From positions 29,292,494-29,356,493 of the forward strand of contig OY804575.1 of assembly GCA_963680875.1 (NCBI GenBank): a stretch of DNA of 64,000 bases, read 5' to 3'. Of the stretch, positions 12,828-25,400 are shown one piece after another. Position numbers and translations under genes: made by a program. The notes under the pieces are model-generated. The model was given only the letters and a program-made list of their open reading frames with translations, was not told the origin of the DNA and ran no database searches. Numbering within the stretch: the first letter of the stretch is position 1; each line of letters begins with the position of its first letter. The stretch is from Bathymodiolus brooksi. Lineage: Eukaryota; Mollusca; Bivalvia; Mytilida; Modiolidae.

Positions 12828-13088
12828 GGTTGGTTGGTTTGGTTTATGGTGTTTAATGCCACTTTCAACAATATTTCAGTTATATCGTGGTGGTCAGTTT
12901 TATTGGTGGAGGAAACCAGAGTACCCGGGGAAAACCACTGACCTGCCGCTGACAAACTTTATCACATAATGTTGCATCAAGTACACCTCACCATGAGCAG
13001 GGTTCAAACATGCAACTTTAGTGGTAATAGGCACTGATTGCATAGGTAGTTGTAAATCCAACTACCATACGATCACGACCACGACAGT
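12828..13088 (-). mobile_element. SINE family A, near full length
   Basis: Reading the minus strand, the head (ggtagttg..., gcaatcagtgcctattacca) contains a B-box-like gggttcaaacatgc run. A body follows (gtactctggtttcctccacc, aaaactgaccaccacgatat) and then the tail aatattgttgaaagtggcat. This is a tRNA-derived SINE; other copies in the window show the same order of segments. Confidence 0.8.
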
Positions 13089-13753
13089 CCCCATTTCAAT
13101 AGTATACAAATTTGTTATCATACTGTTTGTACATAATCAGGTAAGAACAGTTTGAATATAACAAAGAGGAAACCAGAAGCCATAAATCAAAGAAGAACAG
13201 ACAAAGCAACAGCCAAAAGAAAAAGGACAAAAAGTTACACAGAAGACTAAAGATTGAGCAATATGAAACCCACTAAAAACAGGGGTGATCTCGGATGTCG
13301 TGGAAGGGTAAGCAATTCTTGCTCCACTAATGTCACCCGTCCTGTCAGAGAATCAAAACTACTCAATTCGTTTTGCCATTAATGTCTAGCAAAGAACACA
13401 TTTGTGATTTTACCACAAAATAATGGGGGTGGGTTTATAGACACTGTTAACATACGGTATATTGCATGTATTGAAAATATATTAAGTTGACATTTTTAAG
13501 TTGGATTATTGAATGTGAAAACTGATTGTATAATATAATAATGGAATCTCATATGAATGATACAGAATATGATATGAGCAATCTGAACACTGCTTTTATT
13601 TTACTTAAACTGACATCGCATCAGTTTCATTTTCCAATATCATTAAGTTGTAACCTAAGTTAAGTCTTATAAAATGTTTTAAGTCTTTACCCAGTTCAAC
13701 CAAACAGTATACTAAATAATGAATCTTTCCCACTGGTTATATAATATATAATA
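13089..13753. other. Downstream of TMEM115; candidate poly(A) signal
   Basis: On the minus strand an AATAAA (plus-strand 13595-13600) lies 154 nt past the TMEM115 stop, so the 3' UTR may be short. Nothing else is recognised here. Confidence 0.4.
13595..13600 (-). terminator. Candidate TMEM115 polyadenylation signal
   Basis: AATAAA on the minus strand, the first one after the stop codon. Cleavage would fall 10-30 nt further left. No transcript evidence is available. Confidence 0.35.
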
Positions 13754-13928
13754 TCAACCCTCAGCACTATTTTCCTTAAATGGTGAAATTGGGAGTTTCG
13801 TTTCTTCTTTTTTCTCTTCTTCTTTTCCGGTGCTTTCAGTTTTTCCTTCATCATCTAGCAATGTCGGCCAGTTTGACTGTCCTTCTGCTTTGGTTAATCT
13901 CTCATTCAATGCTTTTAAAGCAACTTGT
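13754..13928 (-). CDS. TMEM115: TMEM115 exon 3 with stop
   Basis: Acceptor tttttag. It encodes QVALKALNERLTKAEGQSNW, then a Lys/Glu-rich tail ending KENSAEG and TGA at 13754-13756. Confidence 0.93.
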
Positions 13929-16900
13929 CTAAAAATAAAATAATAAATAAAATTATTCCATCGTTGCATTTAAGTGTAAATATTGCCACTGTACAGTAAA
14001 GATTTCTAAAGTCATAGATATTATGTAGGAGAAATCAATTCAGGATAAACCAATGTCAAAACAATCTGCACTAAAAATTACTACAAACTGAAAATCACAG
14101 GTGAAAAATGGTCTTGAGACAAAAGAGAAAATCTTATTTAAAACACCTTTAATATCAAAAAATTTCTGTTTAAAGAATAATTACATGTGTTCTAATTATT
14201 CTATTTGAAAATAAACAAGATAACATGTATATGACTGAATATAGAAAAAAAATTTAAAAAAAAGATGCTGCATGAAAAATAATTGAACATTTAATTTTTC
14301 ATATTTAAGTTCAGGACATTTATTAAGTTAATCATGACCAATATTTTTGGTCACTTCCAGATCTACATTTGTATGACCTAGACCCTAAATTATTCATTGT
14401 AAAAAAAACCAACAAAATTACAAATATTTGAGTGTCATGTTGTACAAGTAGACTATGTTTCCTTATAACATACCTCCTCCTCTCAGCATCCTGAGGATCT
14501 GTACCTGGTAAAGTTATTGTTATAGTAGATGGAGAACTAACATCATACTTTCTCTGTGGTTTCTTACAAAGTTTAATCTTTACCAAGGCAAAGAAAATTG
14601 TATTTGCAAAAATAGAAACTATAGGTTGAAGCTGACTTGGGAAAAAGCTGTAAAAGAGAAAACAAAATACACTTGTAAATACAAATACAGATGTATCACT
14701 TTTACATTTTTTGTACATGTACAATTTTACATAACCTGACACTTTTACATACTATACTAAACAACAGTGTAGCCATATGTATTAATGGCATGTAAAGCAA
14801 TTCAACATGGTTGAGGCACTAAGGTGAATAAAAATGTGTGCATGTGGGCAAGTGATCATGATACGTGTACATGTAGAGTAATAGGTAAAGCATTGCCTAA
14901 ATAACTGAGTCACTAAGTTGATTAACTTTATATCTTTTAAATTTGAACTTTTGATCTTTTTCTCATAAAATTAAAATTAGAAGGATATTGTTTTTCTTTC
15001 TATTATTATTTTTTTAATAAACATGATATATAAGCAATAATTTTCATAAATTATTTATTTCAGCGGTTTGCATCATGTTAATCAAATGTTAATGATTGCT
15101 GACAATTTGTTTTATAGTATACCTTGTGCAAGTGATATCCTAAAATAAATCAGTCAAACTGTTCTAATATAAAGTTAAACTACTGTTAAATCTATTTACA
15201 AGTGGTGTTGTTTTACTTATTGACAAGCTTGTAGTTTGTGAAGAGAAATAAAACAAGTTAAAATGTTTACGACAGGTGGGGGGATGCACTGCATAATGGC
15301 AAAAGCTCATGTCATTTGTAAAATAACACAAGTGAAAGGCAAAAACATAATAATGTTCGTTTTGGGTTTCATGTCCAAAATAATAATAACAGGACTCACC
15401 ACACATAGTAAAAACAGGGCGACTTGACTTCTCTCTCAGTTGACTTAAGGGCGAAGTGAGGGAAAATCTGGGAGATTTCCGAAAATCGATCAAAATTTTA
15501 ACGTTTCTTTCCCCACTATATATAGCTACTGCATGTTCCCCTACCTTTCACAAAACGAATGTGCTGCACAATGATCTTAAAATGATGCAATTGATGAGTT
15601 TGGAATAAAATATTGAACATCAAACCCTGTATGGGTCAGATTTCAAGAACATGGGAGCTCATTTTATGTGAATATTGAAGGAAAAGTATGATTATTGGTT
15701 AAAAAAATACTGACTTGAAAAGACTGACAGGGCAACTAAAACTTCGCTTTTTGACAGAAATTGGGCGATATCATTGAAACCAAGGCGAACAAGTCACCCA
15801 CTTCGCCTGGTTTGGTGAGCCCTGAATAATAATAATAAAGAAATAAGGTTGACAGGTCAGGGATTTTTTTTTTCAATCTTTTTTTTTAAATCATTTTTTC
15901 TCTCTCAAATATTCCAAATGGGGATTCAACATATATATCATGTTATACGGGTCAGTAGGTGTTTAGCATCAACATTTATATATATACACCCTTAGGGACC
16001 GTTGTGGTAGTTGGATTTATAACTACCTATGCAATCAGTGTCTACCGACACTAAAATAATTGTTGTGAGTTCAAATCCCACTCAGGCGAGGTGTACTTGA
16101 TATAACATTATGTGATAAAGTTTGTCAGTGACTTGTGACAGGGAGGTGGTTTTCTATGGGTACTCTGGTTTCCTCCACTAATAAAACTGACCGCCACGAT
16201 ATAACTGAAATATTGTTGAAAGTGACGTTAAACACCATAACCCTACACACACCCTTTATACAGTCAACTGGGTGGATTCGTAACTGTTGTACTGAGTTTG
16301 CTTTGCACTTGACAACCGGAAAGAAACAGTTCCATTCAATAAATAATTACAAGCATTGTAGACGCACTATCGCTTGAACTCAGATATGGAACGCATTCTG
16401 AAGTGGCTGAAAACCCTGAATGTCTGATAATAACAGATCTACTCTATCTTAATTTATATTTTGTACCTTGCAAAACCAAAGTTATCTGCCATGTCACCAC
16501 GATTTCCATTGCTGTGTTTCTGATAGAATCTTAAGTAAATCCAGCTGATTAAAATTCCAAATCCAAACATAAATGGATATGGGCCTTCTAATAGTCCAAT
16601 TAACCTCAATGTAATTGTCACAAATAGTAATAGAAGCGGAATGTGAGTGTTTCTAAGTTTACCAAATGGTGATGTTGCAAGAACATGATCTGGCATGGCT
16701 TGTTTAACAGCCACTGAAAATCCTGCAATATAGCCTGCCAGTCCATAGATGTAGGTTTCAAACAAATATTCTTCATTTTTTGTTACTAAATAAAATCCAA
16801 TATAAACAAATGCAGTTCCTATGGCAACTCCAGTATTTATTATACCAAAGAAAATAAGCATGTCCATTGCACCCCATAGAGGTTCTAAAAGTTTTCCACA

Positions 16901-17167
16901 TAAAATCAACACAGAGATATCTATCAAAACATCCCATATGTGCATTTCAATGAACGGATGAGTAATGAAAGTCCAAAATCGAAAGTTGGGAGGCATAACA
17001 TAGCCTGGCGTGACGGTGATATACGGGATAGCTGTAGTAGCAAATGACAAGAAATATCCTAGAATAACAGCAACTGTTACACCTTTCACAACGACACTAC
17101 TGTTCCCTAATGTCATTGAAACTTGTTCTTTTAAGAATGGTAAATTCTTCTTGATGGTCCCCGCCAT
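13754..17167 (-). CDS. TMEM115: TMEM115 (Golgi rhomboid-like membrane protein), complete
   Basis: Three exons (17167-16467, 14647-14474, 13928-13754) join in phase to 349 codons; the vertebrate protein is about 351. Exon 1 encodes a short N-terminus and about six hydrophobic segments (roughly residues 26-48, 72-95, 100-125, 133-155, 175-190, 197-215) with PPNFRFWTFITHPFIEMHIW and GDMADNFGFA. Exons 2 and 3 encode the conserved ITITLPGTDPQDAERRRQVA and LKALNERL stretch and an acidic tail. TMEM115 has a rhomboid-like fold without protease activity, lies in the Golgi and takes part in Golgi-to-ER retrograde transport with the COG complex (family knowledge). The start at 17167 has a good AACATGG context. 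Introns hold SINE and hAT-like MITE copies. Confidence 0.95.
13929..14473 (-). other. TMEM115 intron 2
   Basis: A 545-bp AT-rich intron with no element recognised. Confidence 0.7.
14474..14647 (-). CDS. TMEM115: TMEM115 exon 2
   Basis: Acceptor tttacag, donor AG/GTATGT. It encodes FFPSQLQPIVSIFANTIFFA through PGTDPQDAERR, the most conserved cytosolic stretch of the family. Confidence 0.93.
15390..15824. mobile_element. hAT-like MITE with TIRs and 8-bp TSD
   Basis: The left end caggactcaccacacatag and the right end (reverse complement cagggctcaccaaaccaggc) are terminal inverted repeats, with gcgacttg/gcgaagtg following. Both sides are flanked by AATAATAA (15382-15389 and 15825-15832), an 8-bp duplication as made by hAT transposases. 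The flank is low-complexity, so the duplication could be partly fortuitous. There is no coding capacity. Confidence 0.65.
15999..16248 (+). mobile_element. SINE family A, near full length
   Basis: Head ggtagttggatttataacta with B-box-like gagttcaaatcccactc, middle gaggtgtacttgatataaca, body gtactctggtttcctccact and aaactgaccgccacgatata, tail aaatattgttgaaagtgacg. It lies in TMEM115 intron 1. Confidence 0.85.
16467..17167 (-). CDS. TMEM115: TMEM115 exon 1
   Basis: From ATG to a GCAAG/GTAC donor. It encodes the whole membrane domain. The split codon AG+C makes the Ser before FFPSQLQP. Confidence 0.93.
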
Positions 17168-17429
17168 GTTGACGGAAGTTGTTACATGTCAACTAATCGC
17201 GTTCGGATCTAACACGTGGAAATTCTTTTTCTACCTGCTGAATAATAAATTATGTCTTCTATGAGGTCCGCGTCATTACTTTTCTTTCTTTTAGACTCCT
17301 GTAGAAATAACTAAAATGTTTAGCATTTAATCTGATTCATATGCATGTTTACATTTGTAGATGGGAGGATCATGTCATCTTCTTTTGATTTATTTGAGGT
17401 TTTTAGACGACCCATTTCCAGCTTATATC

Positions 17430-18352
17430 AAGATCTTTACTTTACTTTACTTTACTTTACTTTACTTTACTTTATAATGATTTTATTGTCACTATTTATA
17501 CAAACAACTGGATTGGGAACTAGTTTTTACATCTTACTAGTTTCTCTACATATAAATACATTAATAACATAAATCAAATGACAGCAAATGTACATGTTAT
17601 GTCAATTATGACGAATAAACTACAGGTAAACAAAATTGTGCTATAGACTATATATTTACATATTAAATATTGTTTTAATATTTAACAGAAGAAATTAACG
17701 GGAAGCCGGAGAATGAAACTTATAAATTGTGTTGAGATAATATCACAGTTGGGGATAATTAATTATTAAGCCTGCAAGTTTGTCGAATAAATTATGCACT
17801 GATTTGAACAATGAAGTATTAAATCTTCAGTAATTTAGTTACCTGCAAAGAGTATATATTCTATAAAACAGTTTAACAGAGAAGTTCTGTCGTGTTGATA
17901 AAGCGGACACTCAAGAACAAAAAATGAATAACATCCACAAATAAATGATCACATGCACAACGTGGAGCATCCTTCAAATTTACTCTATATAAATCGACAT
18001 TAAGACCACCACATATATGTCTTGATATGTATTATGTTCTCGTTTTCCTGTCACCAGTATTGTAAAACGAAGCCACATGCATTGTGACAGGCTGATTTTT
18101 TTTATTTGGAAAAAGTGGGTAAAGATCGTACACTGTCATGTAAAGAATCCCACAACTTTATAGTAGAAGGAAAGAAAGACTTGTATATTGTTTGCATACG
18201 ATTCCTCGGAGTGCAATAGTCATCATTACTACGGATATTATATGTTACTGTTTCTCCAATAGTAGTTGGCAAACAGTCAGATAAGTATTGGGGAGTCATA
18301 TTATTTTCAATTTCATAAAATAAGTTTAGCTTCCTAGACTTTTGATGGTCTT
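17430..18352 (-). mobile_element. LINE 3' fragment with (aaagt)n tail
   Basis: The minus strand encodes LINE C-terminal motifs: TPQYLSDCLP, YNIRSNDDYCTPRNRMQTIY, KSFFPSTIKLWDSLHDSVRS (18102-18299) and, in another frame, a Cys/His cluster PRCACDHLFVDVIHFLFLECP (about 17893-17957). The 3' end is acaataaaatc followed by an (aaagt)n run at about 17436-17475. The frames are broken and only the last kilobase of the element is present. Confidence 0.75.
17436..17475. repeat. (tttac)n microsatellite, LINE tail
   Basis: About eight tandem tttac units; on the minus strand this is the 3' tail of the LINE fragment. Confidence 0.9.
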
Positions 18353-18362
18353 CTAATATTTA

Positions 18363-18620
18363 TCGTGATCGTATGGTAGTTGAATTTACAACTACCTATG
18401 CAATATATCAGTTCCTATCACCACTAACGTTGCGAATTAGAATCCTCAAATCATGACGAGGTGTACTCGATACAACATTATATATATGTGATAATGTTTG
18501 TAAGTTACTTGCGGCAGGTCGGTGGTTTTCTCCGGGTACTCCGATTTTCTCCCCAATAAAACTGACTGCCACGATATGACTAGAATATTGTTGAAAGTGG
18601 TGTTAAATACAATAGCCCCT
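18363..18620 (+). mobile_element. SINE family A, near full length
   Basis: It starts atcgtgatcgtatggtagtt and runs through gaggtgtactcgatacaaca, ttgcggcaggtcggtggttt and actgactgccacgatatgac to gttgaaagtggtgttaaata. The B box is degraded (attagaatcctc). Confidence 0.85.
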
Positions 18621-19690
18621 AATAATCTGTATGTAACTTTCAAAATAACAAAAAGATGCTTAGAAAGGCACTAAGTGCCACTATAATTGCAAATTAACAA
18701 AAACATCGATTTTTTTTTTCAAATTGTTTACCGGTATATGTTTTTCACAAATGTTTATTTTTATGCGCCATGCACACTAAATTTATTATCTACATTTTTA
18801 TTAGCATACAGCAAGCAAAAAACCCATGACTTATGCACAAATGACTACAAGAAATAAATAATATAAAGCTTATTGAAATTGTCCAGTTGGTAACAAAGTT
18901 GTTTAAAAAGTCAATTGGTGGCAGGATGATATTTTTACAAATTAACTGGTTTCTTATAGAATTGCTAGTATCCTTGATTTTATGTCTCTGTTGGAATTGC
19001 AATTTAAGTGGAAATGGTACTTATTATATAATCGAATAAATCGTGAAAAATGAAGCATCATCATTCACATGATACAGGGTATTGACCAATCAGAGGCGAT
19101 TGTATGATAATTGACAAACAAATACAGGTGAAATCCTCGGGATTTTTCATTGAAGCGTATTAAAATTTAAATCAAAGCAATTATTCGTCAGAGTGATATA
19201 AGTTTGTTTTGACACATTCAAGTATATTCTACGTATACAATAAAGATAATTTGTAGTTTCCTGTTGTGATACCCCTTATTTCTACCAATATTTGACAACC
19301 ATCATTTATCATTCTACGACCTTTGAATGTGTATGATATAAGTGCTATACATTTATACAAAGTTCTCTTATTGCATATAATATATGGTGCAGTGAGTTAG
19401 GCCTTTCTCGAATTTCGTAGGCAATATATCATATTACAACAATTGTTTGTTAAATCAATTTAAAAGGTTATACATGTATATGTATTCCACCAAATTCTCC
19501 TAACGTCCAGAGTTTCAGTACAAAATTTAGTAGTAAAATTAAGACATTAATTCAGTAGTGTTTTTACACCTACATTGAAAGTGTTTTTCTTTCTACATGA
19601 TAAACAGCTTTTTCTATAACTATGATAGTTGATCGCGTAAAACAGTGAAGAGTTAACACTGATTCAACATCAAAACCAAGTTCAGTGTTA
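18621..19690. other. Intergenic, nothing recognised
   Basis: AT-rich, with small shadow frames only. Confidence 0.5.
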
Positions 19691-19913
19691 GTATGTGTAA
19701 ACTATACTACTTGTATCATTTCTAAGTCGATTTTGAACGCAACAAAGAATTCATACTTCCGGATATCACTAATCCGAATAATCCAGTCGTTATATTACGC
19801 TCCCGCTGGTTGCTCATCCAGCGATAGTGCCGATAGAGGGCGCAGGATATCACATGTTGGTGTGCATCTGTCATGTGACCACAAAGTGAAAGTGGAAAGC
19901 AAGTCACAAGCAG
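19691..19913 (+). promoter_or_regulatory. Candidate promoter and 5' UTR exon of the Rab gene
   Basis: A locally less AT-rich stretch ends in a donor-like CAG/GTTCGT at 19914. The coding exon at 22296 is preceded by an acceptor (ttaatttacag, ending 22251), so an untranslated upstream exon is needed and this is a plausible place. It contains an M-box-like TCATGTGA at 19871-19878. This is inference without transcript data. Confidence 0.3.
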
Positions 19914-20159
19914 GTTCGTAAAACGGTCTAGTGTTTTCTTTTAAGTGTGTTTTATGTCAGTCGATTGTTGTTATTTGAAGAAGAAGTAAAATTAAATAAA
20001 TTTCGTTGAGATAATTCTTTATTTGTGCAAATTACGATATATATCGTTAAAAAGAAAGTATATAGGACTTTAGTTTACGTAGTACACATGTACTAATATT
20101 ATTAATTCTGAATAACATCAGGTGATCAATTAATGCACAGGCACTAGACACCATATCAA

Positions 20160-20410
20160 TATTAATGGGGTTTTTTCTAAAAAAATATTCTGATTCCCAA
20201 TGTTGCTGAAAAAAATATTCTGATTTTGGTGGAGGAAAAAAAAAATAATCTGATTCAGAGTTTTTGTCATATAATCTAATGTTAGATTCTGGAAAAAATT
20301 TCGTGCTTTGTGGGACTAAAAAAAAAAAAATATTCCAACTCTTGTGTTGTCCGAAAAAAAAAATTCTGAACGAAACAAAAAACCATAACCCTCCCCCTTC
20401 AAGTTAAATG
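20160..20410. repeat. A-run-rich degenerate repeat
   Basis: Several units resembling aaaaaaatattctgatt alternate with A runs and end near ggtcggtcccta. This is probably a decayed dispersed element; class unknown. Confidence 0.5.
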
Positions 20411-20607
20411 GTCGGTCCCTAGGGAGTAAAAGCAGAATTTCAGTAAATCACACCTATCTATTAAAATAAATTACTTTCTTCTTCTTCTTCTTCCAATTTA
20501 GGAACCGGATTCACACGTGAATGTATAAGGTTCCGCGAAAACTTTGCGCAGTGTCGGGCAACACAGCAGTCTTCTACCGACTATTTACAAGTAAAACTTT
20601 ATGCTAT

Positions 20608-20745
20608 GAAGTTTGTCAGTGACTTACAGCAGGTCGGTGGCATTCTCCTAATACTACCGATTCCTCTGCAAATAAAAGTGACCACCATGACATACATGTA
20701 TATACTGGTAATTGAAATAGTGTTGAAAGCAGCAATTAACCTGTA
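20608..20745 (+). mobile_element. SINE family A, 5'-truncated
   Basis: Matches gtttgtcagtgacttacagc, aggtcggtggcattctcc and the body to gtgttgaaagcagcaattaa. The tRNA-like head is missing. Confidence 0.7.
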
Positions 20746-20911
20746 ATCTATTACCAAATAAATATAAAAAAAAGGAGAATAACAGTGCACAATAATTATG
20801 ACATATTAGGCTCACAGAAGTATTTATAATGTAATTCATTACATTTCACTGATAATATACTTTTTATTTGACAAAATTTAAAAGTAGGTATATCGGTAAG
20901 CAATATTTTTT

Positions 20912-21860
20912 ATCCCCTCGCCAACGAAGTTGCGAAGGGATATAGTAATGCTTCCGTCCGTCCTTCCTTCCATCTTTGTGAACTCTCTAGAATCAACATC
21001 CTTCAATGGATTTTGACCAAACTTGGTACATACTTAGTCCTTAAGAGAACCTGGAACACTATTGATTTTCAAGGTCAAAGGTCAAGGTCACCGGGTCAAA
21101 TTTTACCGCATAACATCCTTATGAGCACTCTAGAATCAACATCCTTCAATGGATTTTGACCAAGCTTGGTACATACTTAGTCCTTAGGAGAGTCTGGAAC
21201 CCCAGTGATTTTCAAGGTCAAGGTCACAGAGTCAAATTTTAATGATGTAACATCCTTGTGAACACTCTAGAATCAACATCTTTCAATGGATTTTGACCAA
21301 ACTTGGTGGTACATACGTAGTCCTTAAGAAAATCTGAAACTCTATCGATTTTCAAGGTCAAAGGTCAAGGTCACCGGGTCAAATTTTTACTGATTAACAT
21401 CCTTGTGAACACTCTAGAATCAACATCTTTCAATGGATTTTGACCAAACATGGTACATACATGTACTTAGTCCTTAAGCAGATCTGAAACCCTATCGATT
21501 TCAAGGTCAAAGGTCAAGGTCACAGGGTCAAATATTTACCCCGTAGCATCCTTGTGAATACTCTAGAATCAACATCCTTCAAACTGTATGCATTGTTATC
21601 ACCTCACCAACAAAGTTGCGAAGGGGATATAGTAACACTACTGTCCGTCCGTGCATCTGTCCATCCTTCTGTAACATTTCTTGTGAACACTCTAGAGTCA
21701 ACATGGTTCAATGGATTTCAACCAAACTTGGTACTCAAGTAATACTAACAAAGATCTGGCACCCTATTGCTTTTCAAGATCAAGGTCACAGTTGAACTTT
21801 GAATTTTTTAGGGGTTTAACGGTGAGGGGATACGCCACGCTTTGCGTTGCCCATGTTAGT
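20912..21860. repeat. Hairpin-ended tandem-repeat element, family C, about 1.5 copies
   Basis: A terminal hairpin (tatcccctcgccaacgaagt then tgcgaagggata) is followed by a GTCC-rich stretch and about four units of roughly 140 bp. Units contain cactctagaatcaacatcct, tggattttgaccaaacttgg and clustered AGGTCA half-sites. A second hairpin start at about 21600 opens another short copy that ends in ggtgaggggatacgccacgc. It is non-coding. Confidence 0.85.
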
Positions 21861-22295
21861 TTCTTGCATTTTGCTATAAACCGTGTAAAGGGATGTAATC
21901 CAGTTGTTTTCCACATTCAATGGCATTAAAACAATCATGGATGCAGCCATGCTACATTTTGTACATTGTTATCATGATAGACATACTTTTCATGATTTAC
22001 ATGTTTGAAGAAATAAATACATGATTTCAGGAAGGCACAAATCAGGGCTGAGGAATGACTTTATAATTACATTTATTTCACTCTTCTATTGTTGATAAAA
22101 TCTTTATGCTTTAAAATCCTTTTTTAAGTCATTTCTTGGAGAGAATTGATGGAGAAAAACAATTTTTCCTTGCAAACTTTTTCTGTTCAAAATTAGTAGC
22201 GAAAATCTTTAAAAATCTATGTAACATTGTCTTATGATATTTAATTTACAGATAAATGGAAGTTATAACTAGAAGAAGAATAACATGATATATTA
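21861..22295 (+). other. Upstream of the Rab coding start, intron end
   Basis: AT-rich. An acceptor-like polypyrimidine-AG ends at 22251, giving a possible 44-nt 5' UTR piece before the ATG. Confidence 0.4.
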
Positions 22296-22422
22296 ATGGT
22301 GATAATGACAGAACTTCTTTTTAAAATCATCATTATTGGTGATCCTACTGTTGGTAAAACATCATTTGTGCAACGTTATGTGAACGATTCCTACCGTCGG
22401 GATTATAAAATGACAATTGGTG
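22296..22422 (+). CDS. Rab exon 1 (P-loop)
   Basis: Encodes the first 42 residues with [14 protein letters not shown] and the switch I Thr. Donor G/GTAAGT. Confidence 0.93.
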
Positions 22423-25400
22423 GTAAGTTTAAGAGCCAAACACTTTTTAGCCTTCCAAGTAAGATAATGAATATACATACATGACTGTATTTCTATTTTT
22501 CTTTAAAAAATAGCATTTTGGTTATAGCTTTCTTGCCTCTAGTGTGGTAAATGATGGGTTCAGTCCCCAGTCAGGTCAAACCAACAGCTATGAAATTGGC
22601 ATTTGCTGCTTCTATGCTAAGCATTAAGGAGGAGTAAGAACAACGACCATTTAATTAGAGCTAAATATATGTGGACTGTTGTTTCAGTGAGCTAACACTA
22701 AACAAATCTGACTCAGCATATTGGGGTAGTACAAAATAAACGACTACATTACCCATAAAAAAGTGACTTGGTCTCTTCATGATATACTTTTGTAGTACTA
22801 GTTGACAAATTTCTTACTTGGCGGTAAGCATCAATCACTCGCTCAGTTTATTTGATTATTAGTCAACTACATGTATTATTTGTCTTTCCTGTGACCATTA
22901 ATCTTCTCTGAAGTTGCACAAACCTGCTCAGAATGAAGATTTGGCCATTGGAGCTACATGTCTACCTGTGGACTGTTGCTTCAGTTTTGTTATCACTTTA
23001 AAAAATCCAACTCAACGTGTTAGGCAATGTTATTATCTCATCAAAAAGTGACTTGTTCTCGCCATAATATAGCTGAAAAAAACAATCATTTACTCAGTTT
23101 ATTTAATCTACAATAATTCATCACATCAGAATTACCAGTCCTTACTGTCATAAAACTTTTGAGTACTATAGTATGTTATACTCATAATACTCCAAAAAAG
23201 AGTCAACCAGAACATGGTACTTTCAGTCATTGTATCCAATATAAAATTGGTCTGATTTTGAATTACAAGTACGAAACTCCTACTATAAAGTTTTATAATT
23301 TTGTTTTGGATTTTACATACATGTAGTTAACTGTTATATGAACTTCCATTGAAAATTGTTCCAATTTATCAGTTTAACCTTTCTTTCATTTTCAGTTGAT
23401 TTTGCATTGAAAGTTGTAAAATGGACTGAAAACCAGATGATTAAGCTTCAGCTGTGGGACATTGCAGGTAAAATAGCAACAGCGAGGATATTAATCTCTA
23501 AGGCTATGCCTTTTTATGCTACCATCGCCTTGCACTGAGTGGTATTTGTTTCCATTCAATAACATAAGTTTCCCTTAATCAAATCATTTGAAATTTATAC
23601 ACAAGGTATGGGACAATAAAAGGCAAGTCATGTTCCATGTGGAACTTTAACCCTTTCCTGTTCTTGAGCTAAGTCCCTTCATTAACAGGAAGCAGTGTCA
23701 CATGTGTTCAATGAGCACATTCTTCCATTTTTAGCTCACCTTGCCAAAGGCAATGTGAGCTTTTGCCATCACTTGGCATCCGTCATCTGTTGTCCGTTAA
23801 ATTTTCACATTTTAATCTTCTCCTCTGAAACCCCTCAGCCAAATGAACTGAAACTTGTTAGGAAGCATCTATAGAAGGTCCTCTCTAAAGATTGCACATT
23901 TTGTCTCGATCCATTAACAATCATGGCTGCCACAGGCAATTCTTGTTTCTGATTGGTCGATTTCTAAAAAATGTTTTCCTCTGAAACTGCTTAGCCAAAT
24001 GAACCGAAACTTTGTAGGAAGCATCTATGGAATGTCCTCTATGAAAATTGCTCATTTCGTCCCGATCAGTTAACAAACATGGCTACCACCGAAACTTGGT
24101 AGGAATCATCTATGGAATGTCCTCTATGAAGAATGCTCATTTCATCCCGATCGGTTAGCAAACATGGCTACCACCGAAACTTGGTAGGAATCATATATGG
24201 AATGTCCTCTATGAAGATTGCTCATTTCGTCCCGATCGGTTAGCATACATGGCCACCACATGCAATTCTTGTTTCTGATTGGTCGATTTCTAAAAAATGT
24301 TCTCCTTTGAAACTGCTTAGCCATATGAACCGAAACTTGGTAGGAAGCATCTACATGTATGGAAGGTTCTGTATTAAGTTTCCTCAACGCAGAATGAAAG
24401 GTGAGGGACACAGGCTCAGCCCACTGAGCCTCTAGTTCTCATAATGTAGTAGATGGGAATTGGGGCTTTTAGCAACTTTCAGACCAAATGTTCTATATCT
24501 TGGTAAACCTTTTCTTTTTGATGGATAAAAATATTGGTATACAAAAGTTCTGGTATATAAAAACTCTTTTATCAGAAGTGGTAACTGTCAGTGGTGTAAT
24601 AGGTAGCAGGATGTCCTCACGTGTGGTAGATCATGAGTTTTATCCACATTCAGGTAAAATGAAAGAATACCGGTATAAAATTGGTATCTGTTTGCAAGAA
24701 CACAGACTGGTTGACTCAAGAGTCAGGTTAATTCTTCCGATTGGAGCGACATGTCTTTCATTGGACTACTACTCCAGTTAATTAGCACTATAAAAATCTA
24801 ACTTGGTGTGTTCATCATCTTGTCAAAAAGTAACATATTCTCTCTATGATATAGCTAATATATTGTTGACTTGGTGTGAAACAACAATCACTCACTTACT
24901 ATATTAAAAGTGGTTTTAATGGAGTTTTAATTTATATATATGTGCAGCAATGAGAATTAAGTGTGATGGTCCATGAGAGTAGTATTTTTTAATCGGTATG
25001 TGGTCTTGTTTTAAGCCACGTTTGACTGTATAGTGAAATGTATCATACAAGACCATCCTTTTTGTGAGAATACTTACATGTCACGCTCTTCATTATCAGA
25101 GTTCAATATAGTAAAAGTAATATATAAGCCCCACCTTTGTAGATGCCCCAGGATGATTTTTGGAGAAGAAATATGGGGCTTATACAGCATCAAATACGAT
25201 ACTTATTGTAATTTAAAGGAATATCACTATCTAAAGAGAATGATGTAGTTTTTGTTTGTAACTAGATAGTGGCTTCTATTGATATTTAAGAAATATATTG
25301 ACAGGTCAGGAAAGATTTACTTCAATGACCAGAGTTTATTATAAAGATGCCCATGCTTGTGTAATAATGTTTGATCTGACTCAACGCTCAACCTTCCAGA

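Larger units (their letters stand above)
14648..16466 (-). other. TMEM115 intron 1
   Basis: A 1.8-kb intron holding the hAT-like MITE (15390-15824) and a SINE family A copy (15999-16248). An open frame at 15164-15493 overlaps the MITE and is not supported as coding. Confidence 0.7.

Noticed and set aside
14332..14742. 136-codon frame as an independent gene
   Set aside because: It is TMEM115 exon 2 with intron read-through on both sides.
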